From NCBI RefSeq assembly GCF_901709675.1, contig NC_051108.1, positions 2,542,001 through 2,606,000 on the forward strand: a DNA stretch of 64,000 nt, written 5' to 3'. Every line of letters starts with the position of its first letter. Position 1 is the stretch's first letter. The notes beneath the pieces were generated by a model. That model was not told where the DNA came from, searched no databases, and worked only from the letters and a program-made list of their open reading frames with translations. The stretch is from Syngnathus acus. Taxonomy: Eukaryota; Chordata; Actinopteri; Syngnathiformes; Syngnathidae. Position numbers and translations under genes: made by a program. Positions 12,055-25,900 of the stretch are shown here, in pieces.

Positions 12055-12654
12055 GTACATAATTTATAAGTCAAACTAATACACAAGACATTTTGTACAA
12101 AATAGAAGCTGTAAAGGGGAAATCTAATATTAACACTGCCCATGTGGTCGTTCAGTCATTTCCTGGGTCAGTTGGTAAAAGAGGAAATGGATATTCTGGA
12201 AAAAAAAAAAGTCCCACATCGGACGAATTGCTACATACAAGTGACATTTTGACTATAAAGATGGCGGCGCCAAATTAAAAGGGGGAAACAACTCATTTGG
12301 CTCATTCAGTTATTAAATACTCTCAAACTTTAGAGCCAAAAGCTACCGGAATATTGATAGCCTGGGTAGAGTTGAAGCCACAGAACAAAAAAAAGTGGTC
12401 CACAATTTTGATTGGGGACATTTTAAGTGCAGCCCAGAGCATCTCCAACGTGGCAATGGAAAGGCCAAAGGTGCATATTTTCATGCCCTGCAAAAGGGAG
12501 AATTAGGGGTTCAGCCTGCACCCCCCCGCCACAACTCCCCCCCCCCCCCCCCTTTCTTGATTACATATTTTGGTTAGGAATATTACTTCATTCGTCCATG
12601 TCTGATGCAGTGTTGGGATAGTGGGGGGGGTGGTTATTTGGAAACGGGGAGCTT

Positions 12655-13445
12655 TCAAGAGAGGCTCTGCAGGAAAGAAGTCAACGCAACAAGCATGGGG
12701 AGCAGGGCGGAGGAAGAAGCGGAGGTGTGCAGCGAGATGCCCGCTCCGGTGGGGGAGGAAGTGGAGTTGGTCGAGCCGCTGTACATGTCTGTGGCCATGG
12801 TGGGCGTGCTGTTGTTGGAGGAATTCATCCATGTACTGGTGACTGTGCTGTTCTGGGAGAACACCTGCGAGATAAAGACATTGAGTTACCGTATATTATA
12901 TATATAGGTATATTAGAGTCGTAACAAAAAAACATAGTTGAGCGTTCAAATTAAATTCAAATACATTTAAATATAAACAGTATTCAAAAAGTATGCAAAA
13001 ACGTTTTAGCTGATTAGATTACCCACGTGAATGTGTCAGGTTTCTTTTGACACCCAAAGTAACTTTAGACCCTGTCGCCACATTTGCAAAGGGCGGGTGT
13101 CACACAGCATCCGAATCATCAAGTCTTAGATGTAAGGAGAGCGAATAAAAAAAATCAAAAAAATCATATTGAAGCAAGATCTTGATGCATCTAATTTGCA
13201 TTCAATCAGGATTAGAAAATCAACATAATAAGGTTCTTGTCCTATCAAGTTACGATTGATTTGATATTTGATCTTAAAGGCTTTTCCACATATTCAATTA
13301 AAAAAACAGCAATAATTTTAACATCACATACATACAAACAACAACAAATAATATAATTAGGTCAGTATGGATGCTGGCTTACCTGTGTTGCTAAACAAAT
13401 GGCATAGACAATCACTCCCAGGTGGACGATGGTCATTTTGCACAT
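12655..13445 (-). CDS. cd24: CD24-like GPI-anchored mucin-type sialoglycoprotein
   Basis: Two exons on the minus strand, 13383-13445 and 12655-12864, join in phase 0 to encode 90 residues. Exon 1 gives a signal peptide (MCKMTIVHLGVIVYAICLAT). Exon 2 encodes a short Ser/Thr/Asn-rich ectodomain with several N-glycosylation sequons (N-S-T, N-S-S) and a C-terminal hydrophobic tail, ALLPMLVALTSFLQSLS, without a basic cytoplasmic segment. This is the layout of a GPI-anchored protein. Size, two-exon structure, composition and position next to rtn4ip1 fit CD24, a cell-surface adhesion and immune-modulating glycoprotein; CD24 sequence itself is poorly conserved, so identity rests on architecture plus synteny. 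A TATA box lies about 107 bp upstream of the ATG. Confidence 0.8.
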
Positions 13446-13551
13446 GATTGACTTTGCTGTAAAGAAGAGTGCCGTGCAGGATCCGGTCAAATCCACCTCC
13501 TGTGGTCGATGCTGGTGCTTTCAATGGTGTCAGCTGCTTCCCAACCACCCA

Positions 13552-13558
13552 TTTTATA
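13552..13558 (-). promoter_or_regulatory. TATA box of cd24
   Basis: The plus strand reads TTTTATA, i.e. TATAAAA on the minus strand, about 107 bp before the cd24 start codon. Transcription would start near 13525, leaving a short 5' UTR. Confidence 0.6.
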
Positions 13559-13599
13559 CCGGGGCTCAGCCTCCATGACGTCACCCACAGGGACAGTAG

Positions 13600-16199
13600 G
13601 AGGAGAGTGTTGAAGACTAGAATGACGTAAGAGCTTAATTGGAGACAATTGGAGCGTCAGCTGAATATACAACTCCTTTTGGGGGTAGGATTTCTGACTT
13701 CATGTTTATTTTGGTTTGATTTTCAAATTCGGAGCCATATACACACTTTTTTGCTGTTTTATATTGCAATTGCCAAATGAGAAAAGGCTTCTTTGGTGCC
13801 AATTAGCCAATTTTGCAGCAATTGTTGCCTTGAAATGCTACGCGTGTACTGTAGATATAAATATTGTTGTAACTAGGAAACAGCACATGGGGTCTCAGCA
13901 GGTGATGCAGTGTCGCCCCCTGCTGTTCAATCCCCTGCATGTGAAGATTACAGGAAATTATATTTCATTTGAGCTCTAGTTTTAGTTCTTGGACTTTTTC
14001 CTCCAACGTGCAGAATTTTTGCTTGGGTCTTTTTTTGGAAAAAAAAAATAGTTGGTCGACAAAAGTCACAAATAAAGTTAGCGAGACACAACTCGTGACT
14101 TTTGCTCGCTCCTAATGGCCAAATGTCAGGGCTGGACTTTGCCAACATCTGCTTTATTGAGCAACTTTGTTTTCTTGCTCAACATTGCCCCCTGTTGGCC
14201 ACTTGATATAACTGTAAACGCTCTTTACTACAATGTGTTGCTGTTCATATTGAGGACAGGCTCCACAAGATGTTCCAGATCCTCCAAATTGAGAACGTAA
14301 ACTCACTGCTATCATGTATCCGTGGACATTTTCTAACGCAATCCAGATGTTAGGGGACTGAAACTTTAGCCCCTTTGGACAGCGCCGCGTCCCCTGTCAT
14401 TTGTGTAATTGGATGGCTGAGGAAACACTGCCTCACTGCTTAACCCCCTCCCCCCCTCCCCTCTCTTAGAAAGGACCATCATTCCCTGCAGAGGCACCAG
14501 ATGTGCGCTGTTATGGAGATGTGGAGAAAGAGGGGCCCTTTTGTGAGGCATCAGATAAGCCCCTGTTCCCAAAGCAGGGCCGGATTGAGTGTCATCAGCG
14601 GGTCTACGAGGAGGCTGAAACCCAAAACCGGCGCACCGGGTCGGATTTCTGTTTACACGAGCGTGCTGCCCAGATTCCTCCTCCAAGCAGAGCAGACTGG
14701 GCAAGACAGCGGAGAAAGCTCTTGTCTTCCTGTCTGTCTCCCCTTACTTGAAAGTCCATTTTTAAGAAGACACTTTAAGAGCATTTGGAATATAAATACA
14801 AACTTTCTCGTGAGTGAGACGTCTAATTGGTGCCGTGACCCGGATTTTCCTTATACAGTATTGCCGATAGCTCAGTTTAAAAAAAAAAAAAAAAATGTGA
14901 CTGATGGGGTGAGATCCTGAACTGTACTGCTTGCACGAGACGTTAATTCAACAAGAATCACAAACGGTGTCCAGTAACTCGCCCGATGGAGTACATTAGT
15001 GTAACCAAAGGAACAGAAATGGACCCCTCCTGTATAATCCCTATTCCTGAGCACACATGCAAAAATAACCAGGTAAAAATAATTCCGCTCAAGCAACACA
15101 ACACGCTTCACGCTCATGTTTATGTTACCGAATGCAACTCGATCGTTCCCATCTTTTCCTCGCCGACTGGGGGAAACACGATAGGCGCGAGTTCCCAGCG
15201 TGGCCTTTAACATCCAGAATAACCACGACGCAAATGTTTCTCTTCAAAAACCTCCGTCCCGACCAAGACTTCACCTGACTTTCACCTTTTACTCATCTTG
15301 ACCTTGTGGACGTTTCATGTGTTTTACACTAGACATGCTCTGATCAAAAGGATGCCAAGTGGAAAAAAGCCCCCCCCTACCGCCCCCTGGTATCGTTTAA
15401 CCCGCAGCGGCCTTCTCATCTCCTTCCTTAATTTAGGACAAGAGACAGTGTTTGTACTGTGTCCTCAGATAAAGCACAGTCTTTGCATTCCTTATGAAAT
15501 GTATCTGGTGAGTTTTGGGAGGCAGAGGGGGGCGGGTGCCGGGTGTTGGGTTGCATCAAATCAGAAGCCCTCCCTCTTCCATCCTGAGAAGGGGGGGGGG
15601 TACGCCGCTGCGTCAAAAAAACGCAGTTAGACCAGGAGCAGGTCATTTGGCTTTCAAAATAAAACCGAATTGGTCTCATGTCAAATCAGAAGATCCACGG
15701 GTATTATTTATTATAGCTGCCGACACTGAACCTCAGAACTGTGAGCCACTCATCGGCCTAAAAAAAACAAAAAACTCTTTTTTAACTAATTTTAAAATGT
15801 AAATCCATTTTACTATCAGTGCGACAAAACTGCACTAGTTGACAACTAAATGTTACGAATTGCACTTTCCATAGGTTACACATCATTTTCTAATGACGAT
15901 TTATTTTCAGAGCTAACAGGAAACGCTCCTCCCTTCATCAACGCAAGCTTGACGACGGTAAAGCTGCGTGAGCGGCGCTGGTCCGCCAGTGGAGCCTCCA
16001 GCACGGAGCGCGTACGCATGTCCCACGGACTCTTTCTACGCGGAGCCCAAGATAAGGAGCTCCCACGTTGGGGAATGACAGCCGCTGTCACCGCGAGTGA
16101 CAGCTTTCAATCTGGCCCTCTCCACTGATGCACCGAATTTCTCGGACTGCTTGACACATCTGATTTTGATCCGGACGGGATCCAACACAGACCGGGACT
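13600..16199. other. Region between cd24 and the sobp start
   Basis: No coding gene is supported in these 2.6 kb. The stretch contains the two CTCF-like motifs (13.9-14.2 kb), poly-A runs, and toward 15.9-16.2 kb a GC-richer part that probably forms the sobp promoter and 5' UTR. Several open frames of 80-140 codons here have no recognisable domain and low-complexity composition. Confidence 0.5.
13913..14200 (-). promoter_or_regulatory. Two candidate CTCF motifs between cd24 and sobp
   Basis: On the minus strand, 13913-13927 contains ACAGCAGGGGGCGA and 14185-14200 contains CCAACAGGGGGCAA. Both fit the CTCF core (CCASYAGRKGGCR) closely. They are in the same orientation and about 270 bp apart. 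Binding is inferred from the motif alone. Confidence 0.4.
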
Positions 16200-19100
16200 A
16201 TGCCAGAGATGGAGAAAGGGAGACCGCCAGAAAGTAAACGCAGCAGGAAACCCGCGCATCCCGTCAAGAGGGAAATTAATCAGGAGATGAAGGTGAGAGG
16301 ATGTTGGGTCACTTGAATGAGGAAATTGTTTTTTTTTCCTATTTTAGATGGAACTACTTGTAATTCAGAGCAGGACTTCTAATTCATTTCAGCTCTTTTC
16401 ATCAAGTATTTCCATATTAGGCACTTTGATCAAATCGAGACAGTAACTTTGAATTAGATGTTAGCAGATTAAAAAAAAAAAAAAAAAGTAGTGACGCAGC
16501 ATCAGGCCAGCTGTGGCCCCGACTGCACACAGTTGTGTCCACTGGAGATCCAGATGTGCGTCACTTCTTCCCAGCCCCCGCTGGAGTTGAAAGATGGGGG
16601 CGGGTGTTCACAGTTATATTCCCAAATCATTTGCATTAGCCCCACGCTGGGTGGCAAAACACGATCGAGATGTTCCTCCTCAAAAGTTGTCCTTCTCATG
16701 ACAAGTCAAATCACAGTCAAAGGCGCAATTTCCCTCCCACCATTATTACTGCATGGAAACCTATCCACCGATTGTGCGCTTTGTTTGGGTTCGGACATTG
16801 GTTATTTGAGAGTGTTGGTAAGGGATATCCAAGGCTCCTTCCCTGGGAAATCAAAGTTTTTTTTTTCACGAAGGAGGAGACGACTCTGGCAGCGTGGGGA
16901 GGAAACGTGCTCTTTTTTTCTCTAAGTGGTTTGGACTGCGGAGTTTTGATATCCAAGGGAGGTGTAGTGTTACGAGTTCCCCTAATTTTAATCAAAACAT
17001 GCGAAACGCTATCCTCGCTTGATGTAAAGCCTGCCCCCGGTTGGCTCTCAGGGTCGGCCCCGGTTTGTTGGCTTTGGACGCAACTCTGGCTGTGGTTTAG
17101 GATACGGCCTGTCACTCTCACAAAGCAGATGTTTGTCTGGACTGCCAAGAAGAAACACAAACAACAGTGTGGGAACGCTGGACAGACAAAACCGTTAAAT
17201 GGACATCAGGGTTGTTTACACAGTGACACTACAGAGCATAATTTCAGTTTCAGGGGTGTAGTGGTCTGACACTGGAATTATACCCTTGACAAGTGGATTT
17301 TACACTATGGAAAGGCTTCTTTTAGGTCATAGAAAATATCCAAACGGTTTTTAGTCTGAGTCCAATATGTAGAAAACGTAAGATTAAGGTAGAATTTCTG
17401 TTCTGGCACAGTCTCTCATAACTCCGAGAAGTGACCTCATAACATTTGGGTCCTAGAACAGAATCCAATAATATACCTTAAGGCATAGGTGTCAAACTCA
17501 AGGCCCGGGGGCCCAGATATGGCCCGCAACATCATTTTAAGTGGCCCACCAAGACAAATTGTGAATGGACTTCATGTGTCAATACTAAAATTATAAAATG
17601 TCTTCACTTTCCAAAAATAGATATTGCTAGCATTACATTCATCTTTTTCAAATATTTGAACAGTTTTTACTAGTCTGTGATTTCAAAACTAGTTATCATC
17701 ATTTGTTGTGTAGCTTATACTGCATATAAGTCATAATGGCCCTCAGAAGACGATGTGGTCCTCGACAAAAAAAAAAAAGTTTGACACCCCTGCCTTAAGG
17801 TGTCCGAAATCGGTTTTCTTGTAAGGGTCGATTTCTGTCCCTCGAGTGCAATCGACATTCATGAACCCCCTGAGGGCGAATCACTGGGGTCACTGTTTGT
17901 ACATTCTTTTGTACAGGTAGCATGTGGTACGATTGTAGAGGTGAAAAGTCAAATGTCAATGGGATCAAGTCTTTACCTTTGATGGTACCACCCCAGGGCA
18001 CCAGAGTGCAAAGGGGCATTAAGGTACCTCGGACTCCAACTATACTCTTATTTCTGAATGTCTGAAACCAATCCAATCAGTGGACTCTAAGAATCTGCCA
18101 ATTGAGAATACATGTTGAGAGATCTTGAGCTAGCAGAGGTATGATGGAAGGAGAACTGATTTCTCACTCCGCTGAGGTCCGGCCCAGTGTTGTCTCTGTA
18201 ATACATCTGTTTCAACACTACCTTCGGACTTACTCCCTCTACGACGGGCCCTGAGCGCAGCACCAGACACCGGATACTTGACTTTAATCATCGTTAGGCA
18301 CATTTAGCTGGATATGATACCGCTGCTCTCACTCATACACATACGCAGCAGAAAGTGAGCAAGTCAAGGGAGCGATCCGATTCTTTGAGGGCCCCGGTGC
18401 AGAGCAGAGGTCGGAGTGAGGAAAGCGAAGGGAAGGGAAAGAATGCGGAGTCGGTACTACGCCGCTTCATCGCCGCCACAGCAGACTGGCTGTGCTGGAA
18501 AAGGGTGAAACCTGAGAGGCCGGGCCGGGTCGGGTGTCAGGGCTGGAAGGTGTCGGGGTGGAGGCAAGGACGCCGAACATGGGGGGATGGATGTGAAAGG
18601 GCAGCAGAGGGAGGGAAAGCTGGGAGAAGGAAGAGAAGCGGGGCATTTCCGAGAAGCGTGGGACATCGCTGTGGTGTTGGGTGTCCCGCTCTGATTTCTG
18701 CCCATTCTGGATCAGATTTCCCCTCCAATCCGGTTCCTCCAAAACCGCAGAGTGAGGTGGGTGGATAAAGAGAGAGACCTTTGTATTTTGATTTTTTTTT
18801 TCATCTGGTCGTAATAAAAAAAAAAAAAAGAGGGGGGGTGACCACACATCTGCAGGGAACAGTTTTCTTTTCTCCCTCTTTTTTTCTAATTAGATGAGAT
18901 AAACAAAGGATGATTCACAGATCTCACACTGGTGTCAGGTTTTAAACCTTTCCGTCTCCGATTTAGTGAGGGTAAACAACATGAATACATCATGGAAAAA
19001 AACGTCATACTGAACTCCACTATGCTCGGATTCAGTTCTGTAACCAGGCTGGAGCTGAGAAAGAATCCCTCTCATTCATTCCGGGTAATACGGTCTGATT

Positions 19101-22100
19101 ATGTTTAGCATAGGATAAAAAGTTCCACCAAAACCACACCATAAACAGTATCCTATTTGTGGCTCAGACTTTATACATATAAAAACAATTTTAATCTGCC
19201 ACTTATGTTTTGTCCCGTGCAGACTTTTGCAGAAAGCACCATGAACGAGCTCCTGGGATGGTACGGCTACGACAAAGTAGATCTTCGAGACGCCGAGGCC
19301 AACGAGATCAGGAACTACAGGGAGAGGCGCCAGCATGTATCCGTGTTGAAAGGTGAGGGCCGTTACCTCACTGAGAAGACTTTGTCAACAGGTTCTGCAG
19401 GTTGTACTGACATTGAGTCATGAGAGCGTCTCCTCATCTTTCATTCAAGATCCATATTTATCAGTATCACCACTCTGTAAGTTGATACAATCACTAAAGA
19501 TATGTTTTGATATGCCTGCAGAAAACTCCTTGCCAAAACTTAAAACCGCCGACAGCAAAGTCAGTCACTCGGTCCTCGCTATGAAGAGCATCGAGAGGGA
19601 GTCGTTCAGCGTTCCCTCGTCTTCCTCTTCCTCGTCGAGTACCTCCTCGAGCACGCCAAAGGAGCAGAAGAGTGCACCCGTTATTGTGCCGCTCATAAAG
19701 CCATCAGCAGGTATTTTTGCAGATTCTCTAAAGAGTCACTTCATTGATTTCTGGTACATTTGAGTTTTACAAACAACCCCAATATTTTTTGCCCTGGACT
19801 CCGCAGTGGACGATGTTCAAAATGTGCAGATAGTGTGCGTTTGGTGCCAGAAGGAAGGCGTTAAGCGCTACTCTCTCTGCATGGGTTCCGAGCTCAAGAG
19901 CTTCTGCAGTGAGAAGTGTTTCGCCGCCTGCAGACGGGCTTACTTCAAACGCAACAAGGTGAGCAGAGGCAGAACATGTTGACCCTAAACCTGAGCCAAC
20001 TCTTGACCCTAAACCAGGGTTCTCTCCAAAATCCATTATTGAATCATCCCAACTATATCTTTGTTCTTTTATCTGTGTCAGTGACAAAGTGTCTAGGATT
20101 AATTGTTGTGAAAAATATGGTGATGAGGTCAAAGTTCATCCAGGACACTTCGTATCGGTTTCTCGTTAATGGAAGGTGTGGGGGGGGTCAGCCATTAGAG
20201 CGGATTTGGTGTTGGGGTAAGACCACAACAACCGCTATGAGGGACCGCTCGGATGCACACGGCATGATTTGTCACCTTCAATTAAGGCACGGATATATCA
20301 TCTAGCGGGGTGGCATGCGGCGATATCCCCTTTCGCCATCGTTGTTGTCTATACTGCGATGGGTTATTTCACAAAACGACAGTCTGAGCAGACTGAACGC
20401 AACACACCCTCTACGCTTTCAGAGGCGGGAAGGTTGACTTGTTGCTGCTTGTCTGAGAAGAAGGCCAGGAGGCCTGGGGCGAGGTGTCCACTTTCAGTGC
20501 ATACCTCACCTTCAGCTGCCTCATGTGTCGTAACTCAACACGACTCGGTGGGCCGGGAAAAACACTCGGATCCACAAAAAGATCATCTTACACAAATCGA
20601 GACAAATTCCCATATTCATATTGACAACTTTAATATGACAACACATCAGCGGCACTACTTGGATGTACACACGGATCTATTTCACCACATAGTGACCTTA
20701 AGGGTTTGATGCCATTCATGACAAGCTTTTTTTTTTTTAAACTTGTTGCCAGACTTTTTCAAATTTTCTGGCTAAAAATCGATTACGAGCAAATACGGTT
20801 AATCCATCACAGGTGTGAGCTCAAGTTTGCTTAACTGCCTTGACATTTGTTCAGTGTGGATGTTTCATATTTTGGTTTCTACCAATTAGGCCAGAGATGA
20901 AGACCTCCATGGGGAGAGATCCCCCCAGCACCCCCAAACAGAGGACTCATCCAGGGTGGTGATGACGATAAACAGCAATGTCAGAGTAAGAGGATACTTC
21001 ATAAAGAGTTTGACACAAGTAATTGGATGATGGATCACCTTTGTGACCCTCCACAGTCTCTATCTCCTGTGTTGCAGGTGTGTGATTGGTGTAAGCATGT
21101 CCGCCACACCAAAGAATACTTGGACTTTGGATCTGGTGAAGAGCGACTCCAGTTCTGCAGCACCAAATGCCTGAATCAGTATAAGATGGATGTGTTCTAC
21201 AGAGAAGCTCGAGCGGCTCTTACATGCTCTAGCCCTGCTAGAGCTAGCCAAGAGGGGAGATCAGACCACAAAATCATCGGGCAAAAGCTTCTCACGCCAG
21301 AGTCTTGGAACAATAGTAGTAGCACAGGGGAATCACATCAAAGAAACATATCTCCCAAGGGCCCTACACCAATGGTGGGATCATCAGAATCCTCCTCTAC
21401 GTCACCTGAGTCATCATCATCTTCTAAGCTTCCTGTCACTGGGCAGAGAACTCTGGAAAGGCCCATCCACCCTCCTCCACCTCATCCTCCTGCTGTCGAG
21501 GTGTCAGCTCACCCTACACTTATTCATCCTCATCTTCCACGCCACTCAATAGATCATTCACGGATTCCTCAAATGCAAATGCCCTTCATCAGACCTCCTC
21601 TTCATCCCCAGGGCCTCAGAAGTCCTCTTGCCAATGCCCACCATCCAAGACCTCCTGGGCCTTCTTCCAGTCCTATCCACAGACCTGCTCATTCTCCACA
21701 CCTGCAGCCTCCCTCCTCCATTAACCCCCCAGGATTGATGCATCCTCTCCCTCGGCCCTACTACCCTGCCTTGCACTCTCCTCCACTTATGTTACCCAGA
21801 GGTCCTGTCCCAATGCCTCCCTTTATGAACTTTGGCATTCCTTCCTTTAGTCCTCTCCTACCCCAACCCACAGTCCTGGTTCCATACCCCATTATTGTTC
21901 CTCTACCTGTCCCAATACCCATTCCAATACCAATTCCAGTCCCTCCCAAAACAAATCTAGAAACCCCAAATCACACTGGTGTTATACAGCCTGTGCCAGA
22001 GGGAGCAGACCGATGTAGATCGATACCTGCAAGGTTTCCATCTCCCGGGATCCCTGAAGGGAACAGCCAATTGCTCAATCACAGATTGAGTGGAAACGTG

Positions 22101-22967
22101 CCTCATGGTCTCCCTTCACCCGGTGACACCAATTCCAAGGACATAGCTTGGGTTAAATCAGAGAGGCCATTCTCATCCCCATCATCGACGTGCCACAGTG
22201 GGACATTGTCCCCTAGAGCACAGTACAACACCTCACCCTCCTCAACACGCAGCTCAGAAGGATTGACGGACTATAAACAACAACAACAGCACTCAGAACG
22301 ACAAGTTATACAAAGGGTTCTACAGAGAACCCAGGTCAAGCTGGAACCCAATGTCAAGGGAGTAGTGGACTTCTTAGGGCTAGAGGAGTCAGGATCTGCG
22401 CAGGGTACTATATCAGGCCCACCACTACAACTCCAGCCCCCTTCGCATGACACTGTATACCAACATGAGGACACTCCCACCTCACCTTCACACTCTCCAC
22501 CAAGCCCGAAAGTCAACAACCACCCATATGATGCCATGGGGTCTGTCCTCAAATCTCAGAACCATGGTCCTAATGGGATTTCCTCAGTGCTATCCATAGC
22601 CAGTCCAAGCTCACCTTTATCCCAGAGAGCACCTACAACTACAGATCATGCATTAACCGAATTTGAATCTATAAAAGAAAACAAGTGCTCGGTTGTCTGC
22701 TCCGTACGGGTTGAGGGCCCAGTCAACCAAACAGAAGAACCTTTAGCAGTCGTTAGGGATGCAGGAGAAGACCCACACTTGCCAGATGAGGACCACGCCT
22801 ATGCCCTACCTACTGCACCAAAGACAGGTGGGACCACCACCCCACTACTCTTGCCCAAACTCAGGGACAAGGGTAGCTTAAGGAGCCCTGCTCCTATGCC
22901 CAGTGCTGGAGACATGGAACCAGCTCTGAAGAGGAGATGCCTACGAATCCGTGATCAAAACAAATAA
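16200..22967 (+). CDS. sobp: Sine oculis-binding protein homolog, nuclear double zinc-finger protein
   Basis: Six coding exons join in phase: 16200-16292, 19223-19352, 19522-19710, 19807-19958, 20890-20985 and 21078-22967, giving 849 residues (human about 870). The start [20 protein letters not shown] matches the SOBP N terminus, which is basic and probably nuclear-localising. Two FCS/MYM-type zinc fingers follow: CVWCQKEG...[17 protein letters not shown] (about residues 146-185) and [17 protein letters not shown]...[13 protein letters not shown] (from 221). The large last coding exon is Pro/Ser-rich, includes [15 protein letters not shown], and ends [14 protein letters not shown], close to human. 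SOBP genes act in inner-ear and brain development with Six-type factors. VKLEP around 22335 is a possible sumoylation site. The stop lies 3 nt before a strong donor, so the 3' UTR is probably spliced to 24663. Position after cd24 fits 6q21. Which teleost copy this is cannot be told. Confidence 0.95.
17484..17792. mobile_element. Short non-autonomous hAT element (309 bp) in sobp intron 1
   Basis: The left end CATAGGTGTCAAACTC and the right end AGTTTGACACCCCTG are inverted repeats. An exact 8-bp duplication, CCTTAAGG, flanks the element at 17476-17483 and 17793-17800. The interior, with the phrase GGCCCGGGGGCCCAGATATG, matches the common vertebrate hAT pattern of a GC-rich start and AT-rich body. 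No coding sequence is present. Confidence 0.9.
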
Positions 22968-25900
22968 GAGGTAAGAAATCACAGTCAAGGCAAGAGAGAG
23001 TACCAAGACATGGAAAATAAAAATACAGAGGGAATGACATGAAAATTGGGATAACTACTTCATATTTTCTATTGGTTTTAGAAATCCCATTGCATACTAC
23101 GCTTTCCTGAGTGACATTCCATTTTATGAATTAAAAACCAACAACTATCATTTGACCAAGGACCGGAAAGTCTGTGCACAGTCTCCCATAGGGGAAACTG
23201 AATCACAGGTTTCACATGGTCACTAAACAGCATGGCGCCAAACGGAGAGAATCCTGGTTACCTGGCACTCTTCAGGCCTCTAAGGTTACAACAGGGGAAG
23301 GAGGTGAAGGGCACGGGTAGTGAGAGTCACTTTGAAAGGCGATCACTTTCGACAACCTGACAGTCACAATGCTTTGGTTGCCTGCCAGGATCTCTTTGGC
23401 TGTATAACATATATTTTTATCCTAGGCAAGAATAGAGGACTGATCAAGCAAGCGTGGAGTCAAACTCAGACAAATATGTTTCAAAGTCAATGTAGACGAT
23501 TGTTAGAAAGACTTAGAAGGTATTAGCGGAAGACCCAGCTGGAATACTGCTCTGGGGCTTTTTTCGAAAACATGGACAAAACCAGAGTGATTCAATTATG
23601 CACGTCCCGGTGACACCCTAGCTTGGCTGACTCAAGCGCTCTCCTATCATCCTGTCCCCCCCCCCCGTCTGCACTCGCAACTCCTGTCCGTTGCCAACCA
23701 GATGTTAAGTATAGCAGAACAGCCTCCTTAATTTCGGACTTATCAAAGGAGCCTCTTTATTTCACTCGCTCAGTTGGTAGTCCAAACGGCTGTGACACCA
23801 CCCGTCCGTCCGCGCCCGCTGGTGTCTTGCCATGGTGAGCTCATGTTACCGTTTCACTGTATGCCCTGAGATTAATCCCGCTGATATTTCAGACATGGGT
23901 TTTTAATTTCAACTGCTCTGCTTTTCCGCTGCGTTGTCCCTCAAAAGGTCAACAGTCAACTTTAAAAAAAAAAAAAAAAAAATTACATGCTATTGATAGA
24001 CGCTGCACAAAGCGTTGTCTTTTGAAATAATGTTTTTGGCACAAGCGTGGTAAGATTCCCTTTCACTAAAAGTGAGTGTTGTCATTTGTTGTGGTTTCAA
24101 ATGTTCCCTTAGTAACCGATACATATGAAATCACAGCGTGCTGCCTGTGTCGAGCAGACGGATTTATGGCCCGGCGTTGTGTGTAACGAGAGCCGGCTGC
24201 TGCCCTATGTGAATGGCTTTGGCTCGCCACCTCTACTCTCCGAGAGCAACGTTAGCGTCTTACCTTCATTGTCTTTACGGTCCAACGTCTTTTAAAATAT
24301 CTCTCGCTGACAGAAAGGGCACCCGACGAGCAGTTGCTTTTTCTGTCTAAATTTCCTTGCGTTTATTTGGGCTATTTTATAGGCTTGTGTAATCCGAAGC
24401 CACCACTTGAGTATTCGCTGAGCTTTTGAAACTAAAACGCAGGGAGTATAGAACGTTGCCTTCACACGAGTGCGTGCCTGTTGGCATTTAACATCCACGT
24501 GTGAGAGAGCGAGGCCAGATGTTCTCCGTTTGATTGTGTAAGTTATCGGTAGTGTCGAGTAGACTCCGAGTGTTTATATGACATGGGTGAATAAATAAAT
24601 GTGATATGTTTAAAGGATCTCTTACATCTTATCCTCGACTCTGTTTTTTTTTTCTTCCCCAGTGGATGAACAGCACCCCTGTTCAACACAGTATGGCAGT
24701 GCCAGATTCAGTACCCCGCCCTCGTGTGGACGGCGCCAGTGCTAACACCTTCCCGCCACAGCCCACCAGTGTTGCCCGGCCTGTGGACCAGCAGGGTGCC
24801 AAAGCAGGAAACCCAGTTGGTCTAGGGGGTGGGTGGGGTGTACACAACATACATTTTGGACCAAAAAGGGTCACTAGTGTATTCTGTTGTGTCCAAGGAC
24901 TGTTTGATACGGACCATCTTTTCACATCTTGTCAGACGATCCGCTAAAGTGTGTTTGTGCACTCATCTTCCTCCGCCCCCCCCCCCCCCCCAATTCCTTA
25001 CGCCGCACAGCAGACAGGGCGCTGATCAGCCCTGTGTGGTCTTCTCAGATGGAGCCTGAACATGATCTCTTTCCAGGGGAAACTGCTTGTTTTCTCTGCC
25101 CAACTTGCACAAAGAGCCACATTGTTCCTCTCCCCATATACCACACGGACTCCCCGATCCAGGTTTTGGGTTACCTGACCAACGGGGGCTCAGACTTCAG
25201 GAGGGTTTTATTTTATTTTTTGAGCGACAGCGAGAAATATAGGATAACCTTCTCTTCTCCATCTCCCTTCCCAATCTAAATATACTAATATTTGAGTTTT
25301 AAGCTCTTCCCAAAGCCATTTTGCCTTTTAGGGAGGGGTGAGATTTTTTTTTTAATCATCACGGAGGAATTTGGGGGTTAAAACTGATGACTGAGCATAA
25401 TAAAATAATGTCCTGTAAAATATTGTATAAAAATCATAGATTATAATAAGTATTACCGACTGATAATACTGGGGTGGTACGTGATCGCACTTTTGGTCCT
25501 GATGATGCTGGTCCATAAATGTGATTTAAAGACCCCACCCATTGATTTCCCTCAGCGGATGTTCTGGTGGACTTCTTTGATTGCAAATAACTTGAGACTG
25601 AATTAACAACACCCCTACTGGTTGCAGCCAAGTATTGCATTCGCCTCAGTTGCCTCAAGATACGATGAATCAACAATGAATCAATCAAACTTGTTTTGAT
25701 TAGATTTTTTTTTGTTTTCTACTCATGCTGTAGTGGGACAAATTGTGAGCTATAGATTCTGCCTTTTTGTAAAAAAAAAAGTCTGTTATCAAATGATTCC
25801 ACCAAATAACAGGCTTGTAATTATTACCAAGTGTGGTGTTATATGAAACTATCAAATGCTGTACTATACAGCGATCAGTATTACAGATCCCTCTTTTGGG

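Noticed and set aside
14366-14920. Open frames of 112 and 139 codons between cd24 and sobp
   Set aside because: No similarity to any family I know, no start context or neighbours; composition explains the frame length.
16491-17269. Overlapping open frames of 144, 147 and 199 codons in sobp intron 1
   Set aside because: Frames overlap on both strands, no recognisable motif, and lie inside an intron defined by good sobp exons.
18355-18768. 137-codon open frame in a GC-rich part of sobp intron 1
   Set aside because: Low-complexity Arg/Gly/Glu composition, three overlapping open frames on both strands, no domain and no splice context.
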